64,000 bases of DNA from Dyadobacter endophyticus (GCF_014641595.1 NZ_BMIA01000002.1:1116001-1180000), one strand, 5' to 3'. Numbered from the stretch's first letter, positions 36,119-45,219 are shown. A program made the numbers and translations. Notes: generated by a model from the sequence alone, not told the origin.

Positions 36119-37894
36119 CTACAACGTACCAATTTTATGCACCTCCTTATATTGTATCCGGTACAAGTTTGCATAAGCGCCATCCTTTTCGAGCAATTGT
36201 TCGTGGTTACCTTCCTCCACGATCCGCCCTTTATCTACCACAATAATCTTATCAGCTTCCTGAATCGTCGATAACCGGTGCGCAATCACGATCGCTGTTC
36301 GGCCGTGCATCAGGTTTTCGATTGCATGCTGGATAAGCTCTTCCGTTTCGCTATCGACAGACGAGGTAGCCTCATCGAGCACGATGATCTTTGGTTCGTG
36401 CACCATTGCGCGTACGAAGGAAATGAGCTGCCGTTGACCTACCGAGAGTGTCGCGCCGCGTTCCATTACATTATAGGTGTAACCTCCCGGCAGCCGCTCA
36501 ATAAAATCGTGTACGCCAACCAGTTTCGCCGCTTCGACGATTTTCTCGTGAGTAATGCTTTCGTCGCCGAGCCGGATATTGTTTTCAATCGTATCCGAGA
36601 AAAGGAAGACATCCTGCAACACCACCCCAATATGCCTGCGCAATGCATTCAGTTCGTAATCGTGCACTTCGATGCCATCGACGTAGATGTTTCCCTTGTT
36701 AATATCGTAAAAACGCGTTAACAGGTTGATGATCGAGGATTTTCCCGCCCCGGTGGCGCCCACAAAGGCGATGGTCTCACCTTCTTTTACTTTAAAATTA
36801 ATATCCCTTAAAACGTATTCCTCGTCATTATAGGCAAACCACACGTTCCTGAATTCCACATTACCTTTAATGGATGCCGGTGCAAATGTGCCTTCATTGG
36901 AAGTATATTCATCGCTGTCGAGCAATTTCAGGATGCGGTCGGTGCTGACGATCCCCATCTGCAGCGTGTTGAAACGGTCTGCGAGCTGTCGGATCGGACG
37001 AAAGAAGAGGTTGATAAACATCACAAACGCCGTAACCGTACCAAACGTAATTTCAGCACCCAGAATCTGCTTTGAACCGTACCATACCACCAGACCGGTA
37101 CCTGCCGCCGCGATTACGTCCGCCACGGGGTAATAAACGGAATAGTAAAGGATAGACCGGATGTTCGCATTACGGTGTACCTTGTTAATCTCCCTGAATT
37201 TCTTATATTCAATATCTTCGCTGCTGAAAATCTGCACGATACCCATTCCGGTAATGTGCTCTTGTACAAATGCATTAAGATTAGAAACGGCAGCGCGTAC
37301 CTCGTTAAAGGAGTCCTTGATCTTCTCTTTGAAAACGTAAGTACAGAAAAGCATGAGCGGGATCATGGAAAGGCTGATGATCGAGAGCTTCCAGTCGGTG
37401 TAAAACATCACGGCGATGATCAGCACCAGTTGCAGAATGTCCCCGGCGATGGCGGCCATACCGTCGCTGAATACGTTGGAAAGTGTTTCTACATCGGAAA
37501 TCGTACGTGTCACCAGCCGGCCGATGGGCGTGTTATCAAAGAATTTGAGCCTCAAACCAATGATTTTCTGGTACAACTGCACGCGGATGTCGCGTATAAT
37601 GTACTGCCCGAGCCAGCCCGACATGTACGTATTCCAAAACTGTGCGATACCCTGAAAAACGGTAACGACCAGCATGGCAACGAGCATTACGGTGAGTTGC
37701 ACATAATCTCCGCTAGCGATCGGCGTGTCGATGGTATATTTGATCAGCAGGGGCATTAGTGGCGCCAGCACCGCATTGAGCAATATAATGGCTATGAGCA
37801 GGTAAAACTGCTTTTGATAAGGACGAACGAATGCATATAGACGCCTTAAGGTAGGAAGATCGAATATCTGGCCGCTTTTGGTTTCCTGGTTCAC
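36119..37894 (-). CDS. ABC exporter, MsbA-like (membrane domain fused to ATPase)
   Basis: 591-residue half-transporter. Six membrane spans occupy roughly residues 30-320, with the ABC_membrane TRTISDVETLSNVFSDG coupling segment. The ATPase has Walker A GATGAGKSS, a Q-loop GVVLQDVFLF, signature LSVGQRQL, Walker B IIVLDEATSSVD and the H-loop His in VIAHRLST. The usual signature LSGGQ is LSVGQ here. It works as a homodimer; lipid or drug export is likely. It appears to start with GTG at 37894, as no in-frame ATG precedes the conserved start. Confidence 0.9.
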   Translation of the reverse strand: MNQETKSGQIFDLPTLRRLYAFVRPYQKQFYLLIAIILLNAVLAPLMPLLIKYTIDTPIASGDYVQLTVMLVAMLVVTVFQGIAQFWNTYMSGWLGQYIIRDIRVQLYQKIIGLRLKFFDNTPIGRLVTRTISDVETLSNVFSDGMAAIAGDILQLVLIIAVMFYTDWKLSIISLSMIPLMLFCTYVFKEKIKDSFNEVRAAVSNLNAFVQEHITGMGIVQIFSSEDIEYKKFREINKVHRNANIRSILYYSVYYPVADVIAAAGTGLVVWYGSKQILGAEITFGTVTAFVMFINLFFRPIRQLADRFNTLQMGIVSTDRILKLLDSDEYTSNEGTFAPASIKGNVEFRNVWFAYNDEEYVLRDINFKVKEGETIAFVGATGAGKSSIINLLTRFYDINKGNIYVDGIEVHDYELNALRRHIGVVLQDVFLFSDTIENNIRLGDESITHEKIVEAAKLVGVHDFIERLPGGYTYNVMERGATLSVGQRQLISFVRAMVHEPKIIVLDEATSSVDSETEELIQHAIENLMHGRTAIVIAHRLSTIQEADKIIVVDKGRIVEEGNHEQLLEKDGAYANLYRIQYKEVHKIGTL

Positions 37895-38039
37895 CTGGTA
37901 GCTTTTAAATTACAGTGGTTGTTCTGGATCAACAATGCAAAAGTAGAAAATGTCACAAAGCCGATAAAAATTCTGGCAAGCGGCGTATATCTTTTTCAAA
38001 TACACTACATTAACGTTTTAAAGCCTGGATATAGTCAAT

Positions 38040-38594
38040 ATGGAGCTGTTTCTGAGTTTATGTTTAGGAATAGGCCTGAGCGCAAGTTGCGGTTTCAGGA
38101 TATTTCTGCCGATGCTGGTCGCGAATATCGCCGCCATGAACGGGTGGATCACTCCCGGGGAACAATTCGGGTGGCTATCCTCCTGGACGGCCTTTTTGGC
38201 CTTGGGAACAGCTACATTACTCGAAATAGCGGGGTATTACATTCCATTTGTCGACAACCTGCTGGATACCGTCACTACGCCCGCAGCCGTGGTTGCCGGG
38301 ACATTGCTCACCACTTCGTTCATCGAAATCGACAATCCGATGCTGCATTGGGGGCTCGGGCTGATCCTTGGGGGCGGAACGGCCGGGCTTGTCCAGGCTG
38401 GTACGGGTATCCTGCGGTTACTTTCGTCTAAGACAACGGCAGGCATCGGCAATCCGGTGGTTTCGACCGTGGAAAACGTTGCGTCATTCGGGCTGTCGGG
38501 CCTTGCGGTGTTTCTGCCGGTGATTGCGTTGGTGCTGGTAGTATTGTTGGTTCTCTGGCTTTTGAAACGATTAATGAATTTGAAAAAGTCTTAA
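38040..38594 (+). CDS. DUF4126 membrane protein
   Basis: 184 residues with five or six hydrophobic segments. The start SLCLGIGLSASCGFRIFLPMLVANIAAMNGW is the family hallmark, with DNLLDTVTTPAAVVAGTLLT and the Gly-rich GLGLILGGGTAGLVQAGTG following. DUF4126 proteins are small inner-membrane proteins of unknown function found widely in bacteria. The stop codon ends four bases before the ATG of the AraC regulator, so the two may be on one transcript. Confidence 0.8.
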   Translation: MELFLSLCLGIGLSASCGFRIFLPMLVANIAAMNGWITPGEQFGWLSSWTAFLALGTATLLEIAGYYIPFVDNLLDTVTTPAAVVAGTLLTTSFIEIDNPMLHWGLGLILGGGTAGLVQAGTGILRLLSSKTTAGIGNPVVSTVENVASFGLSGLAVFLPVIALVLVVLLVLWLLKRLMNLKKS

Positions 38595-38597
38595 TGC

Positions 38598-39566
38598 ATG
38601 GTTTTCGTGTCTGATGCTATCCCCGTCCATTCCCTCCCAAAAACGCCCAGCCAGGTACCTGCATTAAAAATTTTCAGGTTTAAAAACAGCCTTGACGTCC
38701 AGAAGGACGGGCCTATCCAGTCGGAGCCTATCCAGTCGGGGCCTATCCAGTCGGGGCCCATATCCCTGCCCATTACCCCACTCCCGACCGACGCGCCTCA
38801 CCGGCATACCTATTACGAGATCCTCTTTATTGAAGAAGGGCAGGGTTTTCACGAGATCGACTTTCATTCCTATAATATCCAGGGAGCGGGACTTCATTTC
38901 CTGACGCCGGGGCAGGTGCATTTACTCACCTTTTCAACTTCTTTCCAGGGCTATATTGTCGCGTTTTCCGAAGATTTCTATACTTTTTATAACCCCGTCA
39001 ATCCCTCGCTTTCGCAGTTGCCATTCTTCCAGCCCGCGCGCAGGCAGCCTATTCTTACGCTATCCGAAAGTGACAAGCATTATTTCCACAACATCCTCGA
39101 AAACATGGTCACCGACCATTTGAATGCTGAAACAGACCAGACGCTCATTGGACGGTATTTGGGATTGTTATTACAAAAATGTGCCTTCCTCACGCAGCAC
39201 AATGCACAGTCGGCCGAGTCTTCCGCACTTTCCGTACCCGAGCTGGCAGGCCGGTTTCAGGAGTTGGTCGAAAAAAACTTCCGGCAAATGCATGAAGTGC
39301 AGCAATATGCCAGTCAGCTGTCTGTCACACCCGATTATTTAAGCAAAATCATCAAAAAAGCCCTTGGTGTGTCGTGCCAGGAATACATCCTCGACAAGCT
39401 GCTCCTCGAAGCCAAGCGGCTCCTCGTTTTCAGCAACCTGAGCAGCAAGGAAATCGCCTACCATATCCAGATGGACGACCCGTCCTATTTCAGCCGCATC
39501 TTCAAAAAGAAAACCGGCCTTACCCCGAACGAGTACCGCGAACATGTTCGGAAAAGTACCATTTAA
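38598..39566 (+). CDS. AraC-family transcriptional regulator with an internal tandem repeat
   Basis: 322 residues. An N-terminal cupin ligand-binding domain (HRHTYYEILFIEEGQGFHEID; GLHFLTPGQVHLL, residues ~70-130) is followed by a C-terminal AraC-type double helix-turn-helix (residues ~225-318; QYASQLSVTPDYLSKIIKK, SSKEIAYHIQMDDPSYFSR, then KKTGLTPNEYR). It lies directly upstream of, and in the same direction as, the GH88 operon, so it is the likely sugar-responsive activator of it. Residues 39-53 consist of three PIQS(E/G) units encoded by a 15-bp tandem repeat between the N-terminal ~38 residues and the cupin; this part is not expected in the family. Confidence 0.85.
   Translation: MVFVSDAIPVHSLPKTPSQVPALKIFRFKNSLDVQKDGPIQSEPIQSGPIQSGPISLPITPLPTDAPHRHTYYEILFIEEGQGFHEIDFHSYNIQGAGLHFLTPGQVHLLTFSTSFQGYIVAFSEDFYTFYNPVNPSLSQLPFFQPARRQPILTLSESDKHYFHNILENMVTDHLNAETDQTLIGRYLGLLLQKCAFLTQHNAQSAESSALSVPELAGRFQELVEKNFRQMHEVQQYASQLSVTPDYLSKIIKKALGVSCQEYILDKLLLEAKRLLVFSNLSSKEIAYHIQMDDPSYFSRIFKKKTGLTPNEYREHVRKSTI
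38712..38756 (+). repeat. Three-copy 15-bp tandem repeat within the AraC-type gene
   Basis: Units at 38712-38726, 38727-38741 and 38742-38756 read CCTATCCAGTCGGRG; the last two are identical and the first differs by one base. A degenerate fourth start (CCCATATCC) follows. The unit length is a multiple of three, so gain or loss keeps the frame. Confidence 0.9.
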
Positions 39567-39604
39567 TAGCAAATTTGTACCTTGCTATCCCTTTTCACTG
39601 CGAA

Positions 39605-39612
39605 TATCTTTG
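39605..39612 (+). promoter_or_regulatory. -7 element (TATCTTTG) for the GH88 operon
   Basis: Exact TAnnTTTG match in the 92-base gap after the AraC gene, 46 bases before the GH88 ATG at 39659. Confidence 0.5.
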
Positions 39613-39658
39613 TATTATCCAAAATTTAAATGGCTAAATAATACTATTGATATAAGTT

Positions 39659-41041
39659 ATGCAGATAAAAAACGAACTGACGGCGGCTTCACTCCAACCC
39701 AAGATCGACCGGCTCTGGGCGCTCTCCGGCGAGAAAATCAAGCTCATCAATAAAGAGTACGACAATTCGAAAGGAACGCCCGTTTTCACCGTAAATGGCA
39801 AATATACCCTTCGCGGCTGGACGGAATGGACACAGGGTTTCCAGTATGGCGCGGAGGTTTTGCAATTCGACGCAACCGGCGACGAAAGCTACCTCGCGAG
39901 TGCCCGTAAGAACACCGTCGAGTCTATGGCTTCCCATGTGGGACATTTTGGCGTGCACGATCATGGCTTCAACAATGTGAGCACGTATGGCAATCTGCTG
40001 CGTCTGATGAACGAAGGTGTGATTCCCGAAAACAAATGGGAACGCAACTTTTACGAAATCGCGCTGAAAGTATCCGGGGCCGTACAGGCGCGCCGCTGGA
40101 CAGGCATTAAGAATGGTCAGGGCTTCATTCACTCGTTCAACGGCCCACACTCGTTGTTCGTTGATACGATCCGTTCGGTAAGGGCTCTGATGGTTTCACA
40201 TTTGCTCGGCCATAGCTATATGGGTGAGAATGATTTGAAAACCAGCCTGCTCGAACGTGGAACGCTGCACTCGATTGCTACTGCCAATTATTCGGTTTAC
40301 TACGGCGAAGGCCGCGACAGCTACGACCTTTGGGGCCGTACCGCCCATGAAAGCGTGTTCAACACCAACGACGGAAATTACCGCTGCCCCAACTCGCAGC
40401 AAGGCTTCTCGGGCTTCACCACCTGGACACGCGGCCTCGCATGGGCAATGGTAGGGTTCGCCGAACAGCTCGAGTCGCTGGCCAGCTTCTCCGACGAAGA
40501 ACTGGCACCGCTCGGCGGACGCGCTGAAATCGAGCGCATTTACCTGAAGGCGGCACAGGCTACCTGCGATTTTTACATTGCCAATACTGCTTCCGACGGC
40601 ATTCCTTACTGGGATACCGGCGCTCCGCAAATACACAAACTGGGTGATTATACTTCCAGAGTTTCCGATCCTTACAACGAATTCGAGCCGATCGACAGCT
40701 CTGCAACGGCCATCGGCGCACAAGGATTGCTTCGCCTCGGCAAATACCTGAAAGACAAAGGACAATCCGATGCCGGGAACCGTTACTGGCAAGCCGGTCT
40801 GACAGCCGTGGATTCGCTTTTTGCAGAGCCATACCTTTCAACTGATCCTACACACCAGGGTTTGATTCTGCATTCGATCTACCACCGTCCGAATGGCTGG
40901 GATAATGTGCCGGCCGGCCAGAAGATTCCATGCGGCGAATCGAGTATGTGGGGCGATTACCATGCACGCGAACTGGCACTTTACCTGCACCGGATCAATA
41001 AGGGGTTGCCTTATTACTCATATTTGGGCGCAGTGAAATAA
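39659..41041 (+). CDS. Glycoside hydrolase family 88 (unsaturated glucuronyl hydrolase-like)
   Basis: 460 residues with an (alpha/alpha)6-barrel pattern. Known GH88 enzymes release delta-4,5-unsaturated uronic acid from oligosaccharides by vinyl-ether hydration. The HVGHFGVHDHGFNN segment holds one of the two conserved Asp residues. QGFSGFTTWTRGLAWAMVGFAEQ equals the family's QGYxDxSxWARGQAW motif, and the end CGESSMWGDYHARELALYL equals the WGDYY motif. There is no signal peptide, so the substrate must be imported first. First gene of an operon with a TIM-barrel isomerase, oxidoreductase, SDR and MFS transporter. Confidence 0.85.
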   Translation: MQIKNELTAASLQPKIDRLWALSGEKIKLINKEYDNSKGTPVFTVNGKYTLRGWTEWTQGFQYGAEVLQFDATGDESYLASARKNTVESMASHVGHFGVHDHGFNNVSTYGNLLRLMNEGVIPENKWERNFYEIALKVSGAVQARRWTGIKNGQGFIHSFNGPHSLFVDTIRSVRALMVSHLLGHSYMGENDLKTSLLERGTLHSIATANYSVYYGEGRDSYDLWGRTAHESVFNTNDGNYRCPNSQQGFSGFTTWTRGLAWAMVGFAEQLESLASFSDEELAPLGGRAEIERIYLKAAQATCDFYIANTASDGIPYWDTGAPQIHKLGDYTSRVSDPYNEFEPIDSSATAIGAQGLLRLGKYLKDKGQSDAGNRYWQAGLTAVDSLFAEPYLSTDPTHQGLILHSIYHRPNGWDNVPAGQKIPCGESSMWGDYHARELALYLHRINKGLPYYSYLGAVK

Positions 41042-41069
41042 CGCTACTGTCAGCCTGGTGCTAGCGTTG

Positions 41070-41139
41070 TGTCATCCTGAGCGGAGTCGAAGGATAATTG
41101 CGGCGTCGCCAAAACCCTTCGACTGCGCTCAGGGTGACA
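41070..41139. repeat. Dispersed palindromic repeat, copy 2, inside the GH88 operon
   Basis: TGTCATCCTGAGCGGAGTCG (from 41070) through GAAGG at 41093 pairs with CCTTCGACTGCGCTCAGGGT (from 41116) through GACA at 41139. The loop contains a small GGCG/CGCC inner stem. The right arm ends on the A of the ATG at 41139. Confidence 0.85.
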
Positions 41140-42005
41140 TGAACGAATCGAACCAAGTCTATTTAAAACAAATTACCGAATTGGAAAACATAACACTCAA
41201 CCGGTGCTGTATCCACACCATTACAACGAAGCCCTGGGGACTTTCGGAGGCGGTGGAAAACTATGCTGCCGCCGGCGTGAAAGGCATTAGCATATGGCAG
41301 AATGCTATTGAGGGTATCGGGCCGCACCGTGCAGGCGAAATCATCCGCGGTGCCGGACTGGAAATTGTCTCTTACGTACGCGGCGGGTTTTTCCCGCATA
41401 CCAGCAGCGCCGGACGTGCACAGGCGATCGACCATAACCGCAAGCTTCTCGAAGAGGCCGCAGCTTTGAGCGCGCCGATGATCGTCCTGGTATGCGGTGC
41501 ATCACCCGACCAGTCGCTGGAAACATCGCGTGACCAGATTCGCGAGGGGATTGCTGCCATTCTGCCGCTGGCGGAAAAACTGGGCGTAAAACTGGCCATC
41601 GAGCCACTGCACCCGATGTATGCCGCCGACCGCTCGGCGATCAACACCATGGCGCAGGCGAATGACATGGCCGAGTATTTCAAATCACCCTTCGTGGGCG
41701 TGGCCGTGGACGTGTACCATTTGTGGTGGGATGCTGATCTGGAAAAAGAGATTGCCCGCTGCGGAGCCAATGGTAATCTGCTCGCTTACCACGTCTGCGA
41801 CTGGAAGGTAAACACCCTCGATCTTTTGAACGACCGCGGTTTAATGGGTGAAGGGTGTATTGATTTGAAAAAGATCCGCGGCTGGGTGGAAGCGACGGGC
41901 TTCAACGGCTTTTGCGAGGTGGAGATCTTCTCGAATATCCATTGGGCTAAGGACCAGCATTTGTTTTTGAGTGAGATAACTGAGGCATTTCTTAAAACTG
42001 TATAA
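41139..42005 (+). CDS. Sugar phosphate isomerase/epimerase-like TIM-barrel protein
   Basis: 288 residues from the ATG at 41139. A longer reading upstream would translate the palindromic repeat (giving the familiar artefact peptide CHPERSRR...FDCAQGD) and is rejected. It belongs to the AP endonuclease 2/xylose-isomerase-like TIM-barrel family. Metal ligands are likely the Glu of KLAIEPLHPMY, the Asp/His of VAVDVYHLWWD, the His of AYHVCDWK and the Glu of CEVEIFS. Family members isomerise, epimerise or, for keto-sugars, eliminate. Its partner genes suggest action on an oxidised or uronate sugar. Confidence 0.8.
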   Translation: MNESNQVYLKQITELENITLNRCCIHTITTKPWGLSEAVENYAAAGVKGISIWQNAIEGIGPHRAGEIIRGAGLEIVSYVRGGFFPHTSSAGRAQAIDHNRKLLEEAAALSAPMIVLVCGASPDQSLETSRDQIREGIAAILPLAEKLGVKLAIEPLHPMYAADRSAINTMAQANDMAEYFKSPFVGVAVDVYHLWWDADLEKEIARCGANGNLLAYHVCDWKVNTLDLLNDRGLMGEGCIDLKKIRGWVEATGFNGFCEVEIFSNIHWAKDQHLFLSEITEAFLKTV

Positions 42006-42011
42006 ACAACA

Positions 42012-43157
42012 ATGACAACACATACCATTGGCATTATCATGAACGGCGTAACCGGCCGTATGGGTACGAACCAGCATTTGTTACGTTCTATCAAAGCCAT
42101 TATCGAGCAAGGCGGCGTTAAAATCTCTTCCGACGAGGTGATCATGCCTGACCCGATCCTCGTGGGCCGCAACGAGGCAAAACTGCAAGCGCTTTGCAAG
42201 CAATCGGGCGTGCAGAAATACACGACCGACCTCGACTCGGTCATGTCCGATCCGCATTATCAGATCTATTTCGATGCGCAGGTAACCGGCCGTCGTGCAG
42301 CTGCTGTGAAGAAGGCCATTAAAGCCGGAAAGCACATTTATTGTGAAAAACCAACCGGTACCACCACCGAAGAGGCATTGGAGCTTTACGACCTTGCTAC
42401 CAAGGCTGGTTTGAAAAACGGCGTGGTACAGGATAAGCTCTGGCTACCTGGAATGGTCAAATTGAAACGATTGATGGAATCCGGTTTCTTCGGAAAGATC
42501 CTTTCGGTAAGAGGCGAGTTTGGTTACTGGGTATTCGAAGGTACGAGTATTCCTGCGCAACGCCCTTCGTGGAACTACCGCAAAGAAGACGATGGTGGTA
42601 TCATCGTGGATATGCTTTGCCACTGGCGGTATGTACTGGATAACCTGTTTGGAAATGTAAAAGCCGTTTCCTGCCTGGGCGCAACGCACATTCCCGAGCG
42701 TATTGACGAAAATGGTAATACTTATAAATGTACTGCCGACGACGCCTGCTACGCCACATTCGAACTCGAAGGTGATGTAATCGCCCATTTCAATTCGTCA
42801 TGGACCGTACGAGTACGCCGCGACGACCTGCTGACGCTGCAAGTTGACGGAACACACGGCTCGGCTGTTGCTGGTCTGCGCGATTGTTACATACAGCATT
42901 ATGGCAATACGCCAAAACCGGTATGGAACCCCGATATCGCCCAGCCAATCCCATTCTTCGACGGCTGGTCGAAAGTGCCTGAGCAAGAGATCTACGACAA
43001 TGCATTCAAGGTGCAGTGGGAGCTGTTCCTGAAACATATTGTAAAAGACGAGCCATTCCCCTGGGATTTGAAAGCCGGTGCGCGTGGTGTGCAGCTCGCC
43101 GAAAAAGGCCTCGAAAGCTGGGAAAAACGCCAATGGGTTGACGTGCAGGAGTTATGA
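42012..43157 (+). CDS. Gfo/Idh/MocA family NAD(P)-dependent oxidoreductase
   Basis: 381 residues, cytoplasmic. The N-terminal Rossmann motif is in IGIIMNGVTGRMGTNQHLL, a longer-than-usual loop variant of GxGxxG. YCEKPTGTT is the EKP motif whose Lys takes part in catalysis. The C-terminal alpha/beta domain includes GGIIVDMLCHWRYVLDNLFG with the conserved Asp/His pair (DMxxH). The large family oxidises or reduces sugar hydroxyls, often at C3. It follows the TIM-barrel gene by six bases and overlaps the next gene's start (ATGA), so the three are translationally coupled. Confidence 0.85.
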   Translation: MTTHTIGIIMNGVTGRMGTNQHLLRSIKAIIEQGGVKISSDEVIMPDPILVGRNEAKLQALCKQSGVQKYTTDLDSVMSDPHYQIYFDAQVTGRRAAAVKKAIKAGKHIYCEKPTGTTTEEALELYDLATKAGLKNGVVQDKLWLPGMVKLKRLMESGFFGKILSVRGEFGYWVFEGTSIPAQRPSWNYRKEDDGGIIVDMLCHWRYVLDNLFGNVKAVSCLGATHIPERIDENGNTYKCTADDACYATFELEGDVIAHFNSSWTVRVRRDDLLTLQVDGTHGSAVAGLRDCYIQHYGNTPKPVWNPDIAQPIPFFDGWSKVPEQEIYDNAFKVQWELFLKHIVKDEPFPWDLKAGARGVQLAEKGLESWEKRQWVDVQEL

Positions 43158-43924
43158 AAAAGACCGCATTAATCACCGGTGGAAGTCGCGGCATCGGTTT
43201 TGGCATTGCCAAAGCCCTTGCCAAAGAGGGATATAACCTGGCGATCAACGGCGTCCGCGACGAAGCGGGCGCTGCCGATGCCCTCAACGAATTGCGCGAA
43301 CTGGGCGCCGAAGTAGCCTATTGCCAGGGAAGTATCGCCAGCGCCGCCGATCGGGAAGCTATTGTTGAAAAAGCATATTCCGTTTTCGGGCAGATCAACC
43401 TGCTCGTCAACAATGCCGGGATTGCGCCTCGCGTGCGGCTTGACCTTCTCGAAACGACTGTCGAGAATTACCAGGAAGTAATGACGACCAACCTCGAAGG
43501 CCCTTTCTTTTTTACCCAGGCCATCGGCAAACGCATGGCTGCTGCCAAACAGGATAACCACGCATTTGAGGCTGCGATCATTTTCGTGACGTCCATTTCT
43601 GCGACGGTAGCCTCCATCAATCGCGGTGAATATTGTATTTCAAAAGCCGGGCTTGCCATGACTAACCTGCTTTTCGCGGTGAGAATGGCAGAATTCAATA
43701 TTCCGGTTTATGAGATCCGGCCGGGTATTATTGCCACCGACATGACTTCCAAAGTACAGGAAAAATATGACAACCTGTTCCAGAGCGGCATTGCTTTACA
43801 GCCACGCTGGGGCACACCAGAGGACGTCGGCAAGGCAGTAGCGTCGCTAACGAGAGGCGACTTCCCGTACTCCACAGGCCAGGTAATAGGCGTGGACGGC
43901 GGAATGCTGATCGACAGGTTGTAA
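43154..43924 (+). CDS. Short-chain dehydrogenase/reductase (3-ketoacyl-ACP reductase-like)
   Basis: 256-residue SDR. ALITGGSRGIGFGIAKAL is the NAD(P)-binding TGxxxGIG loop, NNAGIAPRV the NNAG motif, TSISATVASINRGEYCISKAG the catalytic Ser...Tyr-x-x-x-Lys stretch, and GQVIGVDGGMLIDRL the C-terminus. Although such proteins are often named as fatty-acid reductases, the operon indicates sugar metabolism, for example reduction of a keto-uronate in the manner of KduD. The ATG overlaps the upstream stop by four bases. Confidence 0.85.
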   Translation: MKKTALITGGSRGIGFGIAKALAKEGYNLAINGVRDEAGAADALNELRELGAEVAYCQGSIASAADREAIVEKAYSVFGQINLLVNNAGIAPRVRLDLLETTVENYQEVMTTNLEGPFFFTQAIGKRMAAAKQDNHAFEAAIIFVTSISATVASINRGEYCISKAGLAMTNLLFAVRMAEFNIPVYEIRPGIIATDMTSKVQEKYDNLFQSGIALQPRWGTPEDVGKAVASLTRGDFPYSTGQVIGVDGGMLIDRL

Positions 43925-43949
43925 TTTCTCCATCAAAAACCCTAGCCCT

Positions 43950-45194
43950 ATGTCAACAACAACAAACAATACCCAACCTTCGCTGCTTTCGCAGTTGTTG
44001 CAAGTGCCAGTAATAGTGGCTGCATTGGGCTACCTGGTCGATATGTACGACCTCTTTTTGTTCAGTGTAGTGCGGGTACCGAGTCTCAAAGCGCTGAACG
44101 TCGCCGACGATCAGCTGCTCAACGAGGGCATCAATTTATTGAATTACCAAATGGCAGGAATGCTGATCGGCGGCGTGTTGTGGGGTGTGATAGCGGATAA
44201 AAGAGGTCGGCTTTCTGTGCTTTTCGGGTCGATAATCATGTATTCACTCGCCAATATCGGCAACGGATTTGTTACATCGCTTGATCAATATGCAATCCTT
44301 CGCTTTATTGCGGGCGTGGGCCTGGCCGGTGAGCTTGGAGCCGGGATTACGCTTGTTACCGAAGTCCTGCCGAAAGAAATACGGGGCTATGGCACCACAC
44401 TGGTAGCCACATTGGGTGTTTTAGGAGCTATTTTGGCTTATTTCGTAGCCGATTTGTTTGCCTGGCGCATATCTTATTTTGTAGGAGGCGGCATGGGTTT
44501 GTTGCTTTTGGTATTGCGCTTCAATGTTTTCGAATCGGGAATGTTTAAGCACGCTAAGGAACGATCGGTTGACCGCGGTAATATTTTCATGATCCTCACA
44601 AATGGCAAGCGCCTGGGCAAGTACCTGATGGCGATCCTGGTAGGGCTACCGATTTGGTTTGTGGTGGGGATTCTCATTACTTTTTCACCCGAATTCGGGG
44701 CTGCGAAGGGTATCGAGGGGATCAATGCGGGCAAAGCAGTGATGCTGGCTTTTTCAGGGCAGGTTGGAGGAGACATCGTCAGTGGTTTACTTAGTCAGTA
44801 CATGCGGAGCAGGAAGAAGGTCATCAGACTTTTTATTGTACTGTCGCTTGCAATGGTGATCGGCTATTTGCTAATTCCGATGCAGGATTTGTTCTCCTTC
44901 TACTTGCTTTGTACCTTGCTCGGATTCTGCAATGGCTACTGGACATTGTTCATTACTATTGCGGCAGAGTTGTTCGGTACGAACCTGCGGGCGACTGTGG
45001 CGACGACAGTACCCAATTTTGTGCGCGGCGCGACGATTCCGCTGGCAGCATTGTTTGTTCGTTTCAGACCCGACCTGGGCGTAGTCCAGAGTGGGTTGGT
45101 AATAGGTGTGGCAACGTCCGTAGTAGCATTGCTGGCCTTATATTTCCTTGAAGAGACATTTACAAAGGATATGGACTTTGTAGAAAAAGAATAG
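43950..45194 (+). CDS. MFS transporter
   Basis: 414 residues, twelve predicted membrane spans. The loop 2-3 motif is GVIADKRGRLSVL (GxxADrxGRr), as in sugar/aromatic-acid porters, and RFIAGVGLAGELGAGITLVTEVLPKEIRGYGTTL resembles the membrane-span 4-5 motif of the AAHS/SP type. It probably brings the oligosaccharide or uronate into the cytoplasm for the four preceding enzymes; proton symport is assumed from the family. It ends the operon and is followed by a strong terminator. Confidence 0.85.
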   Translation: MSTTTNNTQPSLLSQLLQVPVIVAALGYLVDMYDLFLFSVVRVPSLKALNVADDQLLNEGINLLNYQMAGMLIGGVLWGVIADKRGRLSVLFGSIIMYSLANIGNGFVTSLDQYAILRFIAGVGLAGELGAGITLVTEVLPKEIRGYGTTLVATLGVLGAILAYFVADLFAWRISYFVGGGMGLLLLVLRFNVFESGMFKHAKERSVDRGNIFMILTNGKRLGKYLMAILVGLPIWFVVGILITFSPEFGAAKGIEGINAGKAVMLAFSGQVGGDIVSGLLSQYMRSRKKVIRLFIVLSLAMVIGYLLIPMQDLFSFYLLCTLLGFCNGYWTLFITIAAELFGTNLRATVATTVPNFVRGATIPLAALFVRFRPDLGVVQSGLVIGVATSVVALLALYFLEETFTKDMDFVEKE

Positions 45195-45219
45195 TTTCGG
45201 TTTTAGTTTTAGTTAAAAG

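Noticed and set aside
38591..38773. Antisense reading frame across the AraC tandem repeat (repetitive DWIG peptide)
   Set aside because: It is a by-product of the 15-bp repeat being open in several frames; no start signal or homology.
41058..41138. N-terminal extension of the TIM-barrel protein from a GTG at 41058
   Set aside because: It translates the palindromic repeat and gives the well-known artefact peptide; the ATG at 41139 begins the family core.
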